From the NCBI RefSeq assembly GCF_009650435.1, contig NZ_VVIP01000065.1:1-64000 (forward strand): a stretch of DNA of 64,000 bases, in the 5' to 3' direction. Shown here one piece after another: positions 36,507 through 45,579 of the stretch (the first letter of the stretch is position 1; each line of letters opens with the position of its first letter). Position numbers and translations under genes: made by a program. The notes beneath the pieces are model-generated. The model saw only the letters and a list, made by a program, of their open reading frames with translations, ran no database searches and was not told the origin of the DNA. Source of the DNA: Foetidibacter luteolus. GTDB taxonomy: Bacteria; Bacteroidota; Bacteroidia; Chitinophagales; Chitinophagaceae.

Positions 36507-36514
36507 TACATTTG
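36507..36514 (+). promoter_or_regulatory. Candidate promoter of rimP-nusA-infB
   Basis: TACATTTG fits the Bacteroidota TAnnTTTG -7 box; a TTTG at 36482-36485 stands in for the -33 element with a somewhat long 21-base spacer. It gives a leader of about 165 bases before rimP. Confidence 0.5.
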
Positions 36515-36536
36515 CGCCAGAAAAGAAGATACAAAA

Positions 36537-36568
36537 GAAGGGAACGAAGCCGTTCCCTTCTCTTTTTC
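36537..36568 (+). terminator. Hairpin with T-run in the rimP leader
   Basis: Perfect 10-base arms GAAGGGAACG / CGTTCCCTTC around AAGC, followed by TCTTTTTCCC. It has the form of an intrinsic terminator but sits about 20 bases after a candidate promoter and upstream of rimP, with no plus-strand gene just before it. It may act as an attenuator or release a short RNA. Confidence 0.6.
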
Positions 36569-36685
36569 CCGAAATTCTCCAGCAGCCATTCAGGATAAAT
36601 ACCGCCGTCTTTTTTCTGAGGTTTATTGGAACACCAGTGGGATTGCAGCCTTCTTGATATTGAAAATTTTTTACGGAATTTTACT

Positions 36686-37156
36686 ATGGCGCCAGATACC
36701 CAAATACAGGTAATTGAGCAGATGGTGGACGAGATGTTGTCTTCCGAGCCTGAGTACTTCAGGATTAATGTGAGGATAAAGCCCACCAACAACGTTAAAG
36801 TATTTATTGATGGAGACAAAGGATTAGCTATTGATAAATGTGTGCAGTTTAACCGTAAACTGTATAAATTGATTGAAGAAGCGGCTATGTACCCGGAAGG
36901 TGAGTTTTCGCTTGAAGTTTCATCCCCCGGGGTTGGTGAGCCTCTTAAAAACCACCGCCAATATGCCAAAAACCAGGGCAGGCAGGTGGAAATCACGTTT
37001 AACGATGACAGCAAAAAAACAGGCAAACTTGTACAGGTGGCAGAAGAAGATATTCTTATAGAAGAAACAACGGGCAAAGGCAAAAAGGCTGTTACACAAC
37101 AAATTGTAATACCATTCAGTAACATAAAAACAACAACAATTCAAATTCAATTTTAA
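36686..37156 (+). CDS. rimP: Ribosome maturation factor RimP
   Basis: 156 residues from ATG 36686 (an open frame extends 60 bases upstream). Needed for 30S subunit maturation. The family's N-terminal alpha/beta domain includes VKVFIDGDKGLAIDKCVQFN and FSLEVSSPGVGEPLKNHRQY; the C-terminal SH3-like domain follows (QVEITFNDDSKKTGKLVQV). First gene of the classic rimP-nusA-infB operon; 48 bases before nusA. Confidence 0.93.
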   Translation: MAPDTQIQVIEQMVDEMLSSEPEYFRINVRIKPTNNVKVFIDGDKGLAIDKCVQFNRKLYKLIEEAAMYPEGEFSLEVSSPGVGEPLKNHRQYAKNQGRQVEITFNDDSKKTGKLVQVAEEDILIEETTGKGKKAVTQQIVIPFSNIKTTTIQIQF

Positions 37157-37204
37157 ATTGTGTACGTGTTGGGTACTTTGTACTTCGTACTTAAATTTTA
37201 ACGT

Positions 37205-38449
37205 ATGGCAAGTATTAACTTAATTGAGGCATTCCAGGAGTTTAAAGATGCTGAAAACATTGACCGCCCTACCATGATGAAAGTGGTGGAAGACGTGTTT
37301 AAAACATTGCTCCGCAAAAAATTTGGCAGCGATGAGAACTTTGACGTGATTGTAAACGCCGAAAAAGGAGACCTGGAAATTATACGCAGACGTATGATTG
37401 TGGAAGACGGTGAAGTAATGGACCCGCTGGCGGAAGTTGAATACACCAACGCTGTTAAAATTGAACCCGACTTTGAGGTGGGTGAAGAATTGTATGAAGA
37501 AGTAAACATTTTTGATTTTGGCCGCAGGGCCATACTGGCTGCCAAGCAAACATTGGCAAGCCGTATAAGCGACCTTAAGAAAAATGTACTGGTAAAAAAA
37601 TACAGCGACCGTATTGGTGAAATTATAAGCGCAGAAGTTTACCAGGTTTGGAAAAAGGAAGTGTTATTGCTGGATGAAGATGGCAGCGAACTTATTTTGC
37701 CTAAAAGCGAACAAATTCCCCAGGACTATTTTAAGAAAGGCGAAAACATTCGTGCAGTGGTAAAAAAGGTGGACATGAAAAATAACACACCTGTTATTAT
37801 ACTGTCCCGCACCAGCCCTGACTTTTTAGCCAAGTTGCTTGAAATTGAAGTACCCGAAATATTCGACGGCCTTATCAGCATCCGCAAAATTGTAAGGGAA
37901 CCCGGCGAAAGGGCAAAAGTTGCAGTGGAAAGTTTTGATGACAGGATTGACCCTGTGGGCGCCTGTGTGGGTATGAAAGGCAGCCGCATACATGGTATTG
38001 TACGCGAATTGAAAAATGAAAATATTGACGTAATTAACTTTACCGCCAATACACAACTGTTAATACAACGCTCCTTAACGCCAGCCAAAATAAGCTATAT
38101 GGAGCTGGATAACGAAGCCAGGCATGCTGAAGTTTTCCTGAAAGCCGACCAGGTTTCGCTGGCCATTGGGCGCCGCGGCGTTAACATTAAACTGGCCTGT
38201 GAATTAACAGGGTACGAAATTGATGTTTTCCGTGAAAATGAAGGGGAAGAGGAATTTGATGTTGACCTGGAAGAATTCAGCGATGAAATTGAACCATGGG
38301 TAATTGATGAATTAAAACGTATTGGTTGCGATACTGCCCGCAGTGTTTTACAACTTACTGTTGAAGAACTGGAAAGGAGAACCGACCTGGAAAAAGAAAC
38401 CATCCAGGAACTCAGGAGAATTCTTAAAGAAGAATTTGAAAGAGGGTAG
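37205..38449 (+). CDS. nusA: Transcription termination/antitermination factor NusA
   Basis: 414 residues. N-terminal RNA-polymerase-binding domain (1-125), S1 domain (about 130-200, GEIISAEVYQVWKKEVLLLD), two KH domains (GACVGMKGSRIHGIVREL near 250; FLKADQVSLAIGRRGVNIKL near 320) and an acidic C-terminus ending in one short helix-hairpin repeat. It controls pausing, termination and antitermination. It may act on the hairpin in its own operon leader, which is an inference. Confidence 0.95.
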   Translation: MASINLIEAFQEFKDAENIDRPTMMKVVEDVFKTLLRKKFGSDENFDVIVNAEKGDLEIIRRRMIVEDGEVMDPLAEVEYTNAVKIEPDFEVGEELYEEVNIFDFGRRAILAAKQTLASRISDLKKNVLVKKYSDRIGEIISAEVYQVWKKEVLLLDEDGSELILPKSEQIPQDYFKKGENIRAVVKKVDMKNNTPVIILSRTSPDFLAKLLEIEVPEIFDGLISIRKIVREPGERAKVAVESFDDRIDPVGACVGMKGSRIHGIVRELKNENIDVINFTANTQLLIQRSLTPAKISYMELDNEARHAEVFLKADQVSLAIGRRGVNIKLACELTGYEIDVFRENEGEEEFDVDLEEFSDEIEPWVIDELKRIGCDTARSVLQLTVEELERRTDLEKETIQELRRILKEEFERG

Positions 38450-38641
38450 CAATTAACTGCAACAGTTGTACAGGGTAAGCTAAAAAACTGAGGTTTATTA
38501 GGGGGAGAAAGGTTACACAATACCGGGCAGCGGTATTAACCGCTAATTTTCCGGAAATAGAGTAGTAGTATTGCATCCGGGTTGAATAAAATAAAACCGG
38601 CAGGTTTGAAATACAGCAGCCTGCGGTATAAAAAAAACTGA

Positions 38642-41600
38642 ATGTCAGAAATTAAATTACCAAGATTATTAGCGGCAGCCAAGGAGTTCAATATTGGCCA
38701 GGATACCCTGGTTGAATTCCTGGCTGGCAAAGGGTTTAACCGTGATGATTTGAAACCATCCGCAAAGCTTACGGTAGAAATGTACCGTTCGCTGCAGCAA
38801 GGTTTTCAAAACGATAAGGTGGCCAAAAACAAAGCTGACCTGATTGAGATACCCAAAGGTACCCAGGGCGAAGCGAGAAAAAGACGGGAAGAAGAAGAGA
38901 TTGTTTTCAGGAAGGAAGAGAAAAAACCGGTTATTAAAGAGGAGCCCAGGCAGGATGCTGCTGTTGAAGAAAAACCTGCGGAAATTGTACCTCCCATTAC
39001 TGCTGCCGCCCCACCGGAACCAGAGCAGGCCAAAGCTGCGGAACCGGAGGTTAAAGCTCCGGCAGCCGAAGCTATTGTGCGTATTGATGCACCTGAGCTG
39101 GAAGGGCCAAAGATTATTGACAAAATAGACCTTTCTGCCATAGACTCATCTACCAGGCCGAGGAAAACGATACAAAAAGCCGGCGTTACGGAAGAACCTG
39201 AAACAAAGCAGCCATCAATAGCGGAAGAAAAAGAGCCCGACGTGCCTGCTGCACCTGTTGTAAAGGAAAGAGAAGAAGCCAGGGAAGTAGAACAACCTGT
39301 AGTGGCTGACCAGCCGGAAACTACACCGGTAAGTGAGCAGGAAGAATCCGGCGAAACAGCAGCGCCTGTAATTGAAAATATTAAAGCCAGCAAAATAGAA
39401 GGCCCAAAAATTTTAGGCAAAATAGAACTGCCTGTTGACAGCGATACCCGCCCCAAACCAACAGTCTTACGCACCGGTGGAGGCGGCGGCGGACAGCAGG
39501 CCAACGACGAAAAACGCAAACGCAAACGTATACCTGTTGAAAAGAAGGCAGGCGATACACAGGGTGGCGGCCAGTTTAACCAGCGCCATGGCGGCGGCGA
39601 CTTTAACCGTGGTGGCGGCCAGCAAGGCGGCTTTAACCGTGGCCCGGGTGGACCCGGTGGCGGTGGCCAGCAAGGCGGTGGTTTTAACCGCGGCGGCGGT
39701 CAACAGGGTGGTGGCCAGCAAGGCGGCTTTAACCGTGGCCCCGGTGGTCATGGTGGCCAACAAGGCGGTGGCGGTTTTAACCGTGGAGGTGGCGGCGGCC
39801 AGCAAGGCGGCCGTGGTGGCCAGCAAGGTGGCAGAGGCCCAGGAGGCCCCAACCGTGGTGGCAGGGATATTCGCCCCATACACCAGGACAGAGAGATTGA
39901 CCAGAAAGAAATACAGGAAAAAATACGTGAAACACAGGCCAAACTGGCTGGTACCGGTGGCCGTGGCAAGAGCCTGAAAGCCAAATACCGCAGGGAAAAA
40001 CGGCAGGAAATGGCCGATTCCATGCATGATGTAGGTGATGATAACAAGCTGCAGGTAACGGAATTTGTTACCGTTAGCGAGCTGGCCAACCTGATGGATG
40101 TAACATTCGCTGATGTTATCAGCAAGTGTATGAGCCTGGGTATAATGGTATCTATCAACCAGCGCCTTGATGCGGAAGTAATTGAACTGGTAGCGGGTGA
40201 ATTTGGTTACGAAGTTGAGTTTATTGGGATAGATGATGTGGAAGAAGAAGATGAAGAAATTGTGGACGAGGAAGAAGAATTGCAGCCACGTGCGCCAATT
40301 GTAACTATCATGGGCCACGTTGACCACGGTAAAACATCGTTGCTCGATTATATACGCAGTGCAAGTGTGGTGGCAGGCGAGGCCGGTGGCATTACCCAGC
40401 ACATTGGCGCCTACGAGGTTACCTTACCTAACGGAAAACACATCACTTTTCTTGATACGCCGGGCCACGAAGCGTTTACTGCCATGCGTGCCCGTGGTGC
40501 CAAGGTTACAGATATCGCTGTAATTGTAATTGCCGCGGACGATGCGGTAATGCCCCAAACAAAAGAAGCTATCAGCCACGCACAGGCTGCCGGTGTTCCC
40601 ATGATTTTCGCCATTAACAAAATAGACAAGGACGGCGCCAACCCAACCAAAATTTACGAGCAGCTTTCTCAAATGAACCTGCTGGTGGAAGAATGGGGCG
40701 GCAAATACCAAAGCCAGGAGCTTTCTGCCAAAAAAGGCCTGAATGTTGACCTGCTGCTGGAAAAGATACTTCTTGAAGCGGAACTGCTTGATTTAAAGGC
40801 TAACCCGGAAAGAGAAGCCAACGGAACCATCATAGAGGCATCGCTGGATAAAGGGCGTGGCTATGTTGCAACGGTACTAGTTCAAAACGGCACGCTGAAA
40901 CAAGGCGACCTGATGGTGAGCGGCCAGCATTTTGGACGCATCAAGGCTTTGTTTAACGAGCGTAACCAGCGTGTTGAAAAAGCGCCTCCATCTACCCCGG
41001 TGGTAATATTAGGTCTTAACGGAGCCCCGCAGGCCGGTGAAAAATTCCGTGTGTACGAGGATGAAGCCGAAGCCAAAGAAGTAGCTACCAAACGTGCACA
41101 GTTACTGCGTGAGCAGGGGCTGCGTGCAAGAAAACATATTACGCTTGACGAAATTGGACGACGCCTGGCATTGGGCAACTTTAAGGAACTCAACGTTATC
41201 ATTAAAGGCGACGTGGACGGTTCTGTAGAAGCCCTGAGCGATTCTCTGCAAAAACTGTCTACCGAAGAAATAGCTGTAAGGGTTATTTTGAAAGGTGTGG
41301 GCCAGATTTCGGAGAGCGATGTGGTACTGGCAACCGCTTCTGATGCCATCATCGTGGGCTTTAACGTCCGCCCGTCATCACAGGCCAACAAACTGGCTGA
41401 AAACGAAGGCGTACAGATTAAAATGTACTCCATCATTTACAACGCTATTGAAGAAATCAAGAGCGCCATGGAAGGCATGCTTGAACCTAAGGTGGAAGAA
41501 AAAGAAGTGGCTACAGTTGAAATACGCGACGTGTTTAAATTTGACAAAGCCACCGTGGCAGGCTGTTATGTTACCGAAGGCAAAATTAAACGCGACAGCA

Positions 41601-41809
41601 AAATACGCCTGTTCCGCGATGGCATTCTTACCTACCCCAGGCAGGAAGGCGCCTTTGCTGAACTGGGCAGCCTGAAGCGTTTTAAAGATGATGTGAAAGA
41701 AGTTGCTGCCGGTTACGAATGCGGCTTAACTCTTAAAAATTTCGCCGATATTTCTGTTGGCGATACATTAGTAGCATACGAGCAGGAAGAAGTGAAAAGA
41801 ACGCTCTAA
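38642..41809 (+). CDS. infB: Translation initiation factor IF-2
   Basis: 1055 residues, long for the family. N-terminal IF2_N-like domain (LPRLLAAAKEFNIGQDTLVE), an acidic Pro/Ala/Glu-rich linker (100-290), then a Gly/Gln/Asn/Arg/Phe-rich low-complexity stretch (about 305-410, repeats of GGQQGGFNRG). The GTPase core starts near 560: IMGHVDHGKTSLLDYI, GGITQHIGAYEV, DTPGHEAFTAMR, NKIDK. C-terminal domains bind initiator tRNA. Delivers fMet-tRNA to the 30S subunit. 192 bases after nusA, followed by a strong terminator. Confidence 0.95.
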   Translation: MSEIKLPRLLAAAKEFNIGQDTLVEFLAGKGFNRDDLKPSAKLTVEMYRSLQQGFQNDKVAKNKADLIEIPKGTQGEARKRREEEEIVFRKEEKKPVIKEEPRQDAAVEEKPAEIVPPITAAAPPEPEQAKAAEPEVKAPAAEAIVRIDAPELEGPKIIDKIDLSAIDSSTRPRKTIQKAGVTEEPETKQPSIAEEKEPDVPAAPVVKEREEAREVEQPVVADQPETTPVSEQEESGETAAPVIENIKASKIEGPKILGKIELPVDSDTRPKPTVLRTGGGGGGQQANDEKRKRKRIPVEKKAGDTQGGGQFNQRHGGGDFNRGGGQQGGFNRGPGGPGGGGQQGGGFNRGGGQQGGGQQGGFNRGPGGHGGQQGGGGFNRGGGGGQQGGRGGQQGGRGPGGPNRGGRDIRPIHQDREIDQKEIQEKIRETQAKLAGTGGRGKSLKAKYRREKRQEMADSMHDVGDDNKLQVTEFVTVSELANLMDVTFADVISKCMSLGIMVSINQRLDAEVIELVAGEFGYEVEFIGIDDVEEEDEEIVDEEEELQPRAPIVTIMGHVDHGKTSLLDYIRSASVVAGEAGGITQHIGAYEVTLPNGKHITFLDTPGHEAFTAMRARGAKVTDIAVIVIAADDAVMPQTKEAISHAQAAGVPMIFAINKIDKDGANPTKIYEQLSQMNLLVEEWGGKYQSQELSAKKGLNVDLLLEKILLEAELLDLKANPEREANGTIIEASLDKGRGYVATVLVQNGTLKQGDLMVSGQHFGRIKALFNERNQRVEKAPPSTPVVILGLNGAPQAGEKFRVYEDEAEAKEVATKRAQLLREQGLRARKHITLDEIGRRLALGNFKELNVIIKGDVDGSVEALSDSLQKLSTEEIAVRVILKGVGQISESDVVLATASDAIIVGFNVRPSSQANKLAENEGVQIKMYSIIYNAIEEIKSAMEGMLEPKVEEKEVATVEIRDVFKFDKATVAGCYVTEGKIKRDSKIRLFRDGILTYPRQEGAFAELGSLKRFKDDVKEVAAGYECGLTLKNFADISVGDTLVAYEQEEVKRTL

Positions 41810-41831
41810 ACAGTTTTAACAGTTAAACTAT

Positions 41832-41875
41832 AAAGCACAAAACGCCGGTAAATACCGGCGTTTTGTGCTTTAGGT
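41832..41875. terminator. Terminator of the rimP-nusA-infB operon
   Basis: Perfect 19-base arms (41832-41850 and 41853-41871, core ACGCCGGTA / TACCGGCGT) with A- and T-rich outer ends, so it could stop transcription from both sides. It begins 22 bases after the infB stop. Confidence 0.9.
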
Positions 41876-41910
41876 ATTACACGTTTTGTTTTTTTTGAGC
41901 CTGGCTGCAT

Positions 41911-41985
41911 CACTTTATGGAGACTTCGTTGCGTCGCAATACTTTCATCGTCCGGTTTTTCATGGCATCTTTTCAGACCCGGGTA
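41911..41985 (+). repeat. R2 repeat, copy D
   Basis: TATGGAGACTTCGTTGCGTC, GCAATACTTTCATCGTCCGG, GGCATCTTTTCAGACCCGGG. It joins R3 directly at GACCCGGGTA-GAAATATCG, the same junction as at 47930. Confidence 0.75.
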
Positions 41986-41987
41986 GA

Positions 41988-42530
41988 AATATCGAACAAG
42001 GAACAAGGAACGTTAAATGATGAAGGCGAAACGGAATGCAACCCACTCACTACCTAATATCGAACAAGGAACAAGGAATATTGAATGATGAGGGCGAAGC
42101 GGAATGCAACCCACTCACTACTTAATATCGAACAAGGAACAAAGAATATTGAATGATGAGGGTGAAGCGGGATGCAACCCACTCACTATTCACCACTCAC
42201 CACTCACGATATCAATATCGAACAAGGAACAAGGAATATTGAACGAACGAAACGCCCCCACTCACGATTCACCATTCACCACTCACGAAATTAATATCGA
42301 ACAAGGAACAAGGAACAAAGAATATTGAATGATGAAGCGGAATGCAACCCACTCACTATTCACCACTCACCACTCACTACTTAATATCGAACAAGGAGCA
42401 AGGAATATTGAACGAACGAAATGCCCCCACTCACGATTCACCATTCACCACTCACGAAATTAATATCGAACAAGGAGCAAGGAATATTGAATGATGAAGT
42501 AAAAACCAACTTGCGATTCACGATTAACGC
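41988..42530 (+). repeat. R3 tandem array with 169-base higher-order period
   Basis: Seven units start with AATATCGAACAAGG at 41988, 42056, 42124, 42214, 42293, 42383 and 42462. Spacings are 68, 68, 90, 79, 90, 79. The 90+79 pair recurs exactly, so a 169-base dimer has been duplicated. Units alternate between a GATGCAACCCACTCACTATT type and a GAACGAACGAAACGCCCCCA type, with short CACCACTCAC runs. No gene. The units adjoin without unique spacers, so it is not a CRISPR array. Confidence 0.85.
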
Positions 42531-42568
42531 ACATTTACTTGCGGGATAAATGACGAATCGTAGGTATA

Positions 42569-42680
42569 TCCGCCTTCGGGTGAGGGATTGAAGCGGTTAC
42601 CCCGGTGAAGGTTTGTGCGCCGGCCCTGTGCCGGAGTATGAGCGGAAAGCCCGGCCCGAGGTACGAGGGACACCCCCAAA
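42569..42680 (+). repeat. R1 repeat, copy 5
   Basis: Well-preserved copy: CCTTCGGGTGAGGGATTGAA, GCGGTTACCCCGGTGAAGG, GTGCCGGAGTATGAGCGG, AAAGCCCGGCCCGAGGTACG, AGGGACACCCCC. It closes an R2-R3-R1 block downstream of infB. Confidence 0.8.
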
Positions 42681-42706
42681 CTAAAATCCTAAAAAGCCGC
42701 AGGCTT

Positions 42707-44251
42707 TTACATTTTTTCAAGATAGCGTATCAGTGCCAGCCGTATATCGCTTTTAGAATTTTCGGGAGAAGTTTGCGGGTTGTACAACCGATGAATATCG
42801 TAGTTTTTTTCATTCAAAAAATCAAGGTTAACCTCTTTACCGGAAACAAGGAAATCCGTAAGCGCCACTTTGTAAATTTTTTCAGGCTCCACAGGTTGGT
42901 TATGTATGTACCATTTGCCATCTCCATCTTTGCGGGTTACAAAAGATGAATACTGCAAAAAGCCACCCAGCCCTTTATTTTTAACGCCGGCATCCAGCGT
43001 TTTAATTAAAAGCCTGCCGGTCATATCGGCCTCTCTTATAGCTCCGCCGTAGGGCAAGGTGCGCAGGATATCGTATTGGGTTACAGGCGGGTGCAACTCG
43101 TCATCAAGCCTTAGAGAGCCTGCATTAAAAATTACCAGGTTGGCATCGGGGCAGGCATAGGCCATGGCTTTAACTATAAGCTGCGTTAAGGCAGTGGGCT
43201 GGCGGCGTATAACAGATTCCCTGGCATCAAGGGCCTGGCCCGCAGGCATCACCACTTTTGCTGCATTAAACCCGGATTCCCTGAAGCTGGAGTCTGCAAT
43301 GGCCCCCCATTTTTTAACTACCCCACTTGTAACACTATCCAACACAACAGAATCGTTCAGGTTTTTAAGAACAGGCACTACCTGCATTGCCCTGGTGCGG
43401 GTATCAATAGACAACTTAACCACAAAGGCGGACTTTGCATTGGCATGCGCTTTTGTAATGTAAATGTTGCCTTGTTTTTCAAACCTCATGTCATGTTCGT
43501 GGCCACCCAATATTACCGCAAGCCCCGGCACCTGTGCAGCCAACTTCATATCGTCTTCTATTAACTGGTGGGTAATGGCAACAACCGCGTTGCAGGAATC
43601 CTTAATTTGGTTATACACGGTAAGCGCAGTAGCAAATGGGTCTTTATAGGTTACATACCTGGCTTTATTAAATGGAATATTGATGCCGATGAAACCTACT
43701 TTGGCTGTTGTTCCATCATTGTCGGTAAAAGTTTTTATGATGTACTGGGGTAATGGTTCAGTAATTCCGCTAACAGTTTTCGTAAATGGTATTACTCTAT
43801 CGTTAAGGTTATGGAAGGAATTGCTGGACACCCACCGGAAAGCCGACTCGTTTATTCTTTGCTGCAGTTCCTGCTCGCTGATATCGAATTCATGGTTTCC
43901 AAAAGCTGCTATATCAATACCAGCGGCATTCATGGCTTCAATCATTTGCCTGCCCCTGATAGGCTGCCCCTGGTACTTAAGGCCATTGTAAACGGACGGG
44001 CTTACAAAATCGCCGGCCATTACAAGCAAGGTATTGGGGTTTTGCGCCAGGTATTGTTTTTTTAAAGTGGCCACTCTTGCCATGCCGCCCAAACGCCCTC
44101 CTTCGAGCGGCGCTATTTCATACACATCATTTACCTGCAAAAGCACAATATCAATTTTCCCATCTTCCTTTACCGTACCGGTACGTAATACCGAGCATGA
44201 TGTAAAACAAAACAACGCAGCCAGAAGTAATAAAACGTAATTTTTTTTCAT
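42707..44251 (-). CDS. 5'-nucleotidase/metallophosphatase lipoprotein
   Basis: 514 residues. Lipoprotein signal with lipobox LFCFTSC (Cys20), so probably membrane-anchored outside the cytoplasm. Calcineurin-type metal motifs: VNDVYEIAP (Tyr where many relatives have His), VMAGDFVSP, FGNHEFDI, VAITHQLIE and LGGHEHDM. The C-terminal 5'-nucleotidase domain follows (NAGSLRLDDELHPPVTQYDI, LPYGGAI). Hydrolyses nucleotides or UDP-sugars for salvage. A TAACTTTG promoter box lies just upstream. Confidence 0.88.
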   Translation of the reverse strand: MKKNYVLLLLAALFCFTSCSVLRTGTVKEDGKIDIVLLQVNDVYEIAPLEGGRLGGMARVATLKKQYLAQNPNTLLVMAGDFVSPSVYNGLKYQGQPIRGRQMIEAMNAAGIDIAAFGNHEFDISEQELQQRINESAFRWVSSNSFHNLNDRVIPFTKTVSGITEPLPQYIIKTFTDNDGTTAKVGFIGINIPFNKARYVTYKDPFATALTVYNQIKDSCNAVVAITHQLIEDDMKLAAQVPGLAVILGGHEHDMRFEKQGNIYITKAHANAKSAFVVKLSIDTRTRAMQVVPVLKNLNDSVVLDSVTSGVVKKWGAIADSSFRESGFNAAKVVMPAGQALDARESVIRRQPTALTQLIVKAMAYACPDANLVIFNAGSLRLDDELHPPVTQYDILRTLPYGGAIREADMTGRLLIKTLDAGVKNKGLGGFLQYSSFVTRKDGDGKWYIHNQPVEPEKIYKVALTDFLVSGKEVNLDFLNEKNYDIHRLYNPQTSPENSKSDIRLALIRYLEKM

Positions 44252-44258
44252 GGGCCAA

Positions 44259-44266
44259 CAAAGTTA
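44259..44266 (-). promoter_or_regulatory. Promoter -7 box of the 5'-nucleotidase gene
   Basis: On the minus strand TAACTTTG matches TAnnTTTG and lies seven bases before the start codon at 44251, implying a leaderless or near-leaderless transcript. Confidence 0.45.
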
Positions 44267-44387
44267 AGGTTTAAGTTAAGCCGCAACCGCCTGGCATTTG
44301 CAGGCAAATGATAACAAATTCAGGCAGGTTGAAGTGGCAATCAACGTGCCATGTTATTGGTTATCTTAGCTAAAAACAAAATAACGT

Positions 44388-44708
44388 ATGAGCAACAAAG
44401 GACTTTTTATTCACCACGTATATTTCTGGCTTAAAAATCCCGGCAACACACAGGATTTACAACAGTTGCTGGATGGATTACAAAAACTAAGCAAAACACC
44501 TTCTATACAATCATTTTACATTGGTAAACCCGCAAATACCAACAGGGATGTAATTGACAGTTCTTACGCCGCCTCGTGGCTATTGTTTTTTGCCAGCCCG
44601 CAAGACCAGGAAAGTTACCAGACAGATCCCATGCACCTGGATTTTATAAAGGAATGCGGCCACCTGTGGAGCAAAGTAGTTGTATATGATTCTGTTGACG
44701 CGCTATAG
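44388..44708 (+). CDS. Dabb-family (stress-responsive alpha/beta barrel) protein
   Basis: 106 residues. The Dabb ferredoxin-like fold is suggested by FIHHVYFWLKNPGNTQDLQQ at the start, where the His is conserved, and by ASWLLFFASPQDQESYQTDP followed by HLDFIKECGHLW. Members form dimers with a small-ligand pocket; some are enzymes, most have unknown roles. Single gene with a weak terminator downstream. Confidence 0.8.
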   Translation: MSNKGLFIHHVYFWLKNPGNTQDLQQLLDGLQKLSKTPSIQSFYIGKPANTNRDVIDSSYAASWLLFFASPQDQESYQTDPMHLDFIKECGHLWSKVVVYDSVDAL

Positions 44709-45146
44709 TTAAAACATTTCAACGCTGTTAATGCCTCTGGCCTCTGCCCCATAAAGGCGAGGCCTTTTATTTGTCAGGTAACGGCATGTACAAACTTAAA
44801 GGGGCAGTTGCCCGGTAGCCATATCGTAGGTAGTGGTTGTAGTAGAATCTCTACAGGAAGAATGAAATAAGTTGTACCCTTATTACATGAAAACCTCTAT
44901 TTTTTCCGGCTTGTTCTGTTAGTTACTTTGTGTCATCAGAGTAGCTGATTATCCTGTAAAAAACCAAACTCAAAGAAGTTATCCGTACATACAAAATCCA
45001 ATATCCTACAAGAGCCTGGTGAGGTGAGTTATAAACAAAGCCACCCTGCAAAAGGTGGCTTTACCAAGGCTCCGTTTTTCTTCCGTACACCCTATAAAAC
45101 AATGGCAAAAATGCCAGGCTGGCAGATACCCAATTAGTCCATACCT
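44709..45146. other. Gene-free stretch with two hairpins
   Basis: A weak terminator-like hairpin AAAGGC-GAG-GCCTTT with T-run lies at 44753-44772 after the Dabb gene. A second hairpin AAAGCCACC / GGTGGCTTT at 45037-45062 has its T-rich side toward the minus strand, where no gene needs it. Nothing else is visible. Confidence 0.5.
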
Positions 45147-45524
45147 ATGCAAATATTAATATTTGGCGATGATAAGAGTACGCTCAGGTGGGTTAAAAGT
45201 CAGCTAATAAAATGCAGCCACTGTTACATTACCACTGCAGCCGGGATAGATGAGACGATGGTATTACTTAAATCACTGCATTTTGACGCTATTATTTTCG
45301 ACATTAGCTTTTCAGGCATTAAAGTAAAAGAAATAATAAGAGAACTGTTGTATATACGCGGTAATATAGCATTGATTATTTTAACCGCACCGGAAACCCT
45401 GCCAGGCGCTGTAGAAGCGGTAAAAATGGGTGCTGAAACATACCTGGTTAAAGATAAAGCTGCACCGGGCTTATTAGCCGAAAGCCTCTCGGCAGTCTGC
45501 AGCAAAAAACCCAGATTTTCTTAA
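45147..45524 (+). CDS. Stand-alone response regulator receiver domain
   Basis: 125 residues, a receiver domain only. All phosphorylation residues are present: Asp8/Asp9 (IFGDDKS), Asp52 (IIFDISFSG), Thr80 (LIILTAP) and Lys102 (YLVKDKAA). No output domain. It could act like CheY/Spo0F by protein contact or accept phosphate in a relay. No kinase is adjacent; the phosphoacceptor protein at 50705 is the nearest possible partner in the window. Confidence 0.85.
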   Translation: MQILIFGDDKSTLRWVKSQLIKCSHCYITTAAGIDETMVLLKSLHFDAIIFDISFSGIKVKEIIRELLYIRGNIALIILTAPETLPGAVEAVKMGAETYLVKDKAAPGLLAESLSAVCSKKPRFS

Positions 45525-45579
45525 CTGCTCCTTAATACATAAGTGAAATAATCACCAAAACCTTCTTAAACAAGCGTTT

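Noticed and set aside
39467..40402. 311-residue minus-strand reading frame with Ala/Thr repeats
   Set aside because: Antisense image of the Gly/Gln-rich segment of infB.
41988..42530. Possible CRISPR array
   Set aside because: Repeat units adjoin each other, share long stretches and show a 169-base dimer; there are no unique spacers and no cas genes.
45037..45062. Hairpin as terminator of the Dabb gene
   Set aside because: It is over 300 bases from the gene and the plus-strand side lacks a T-run.
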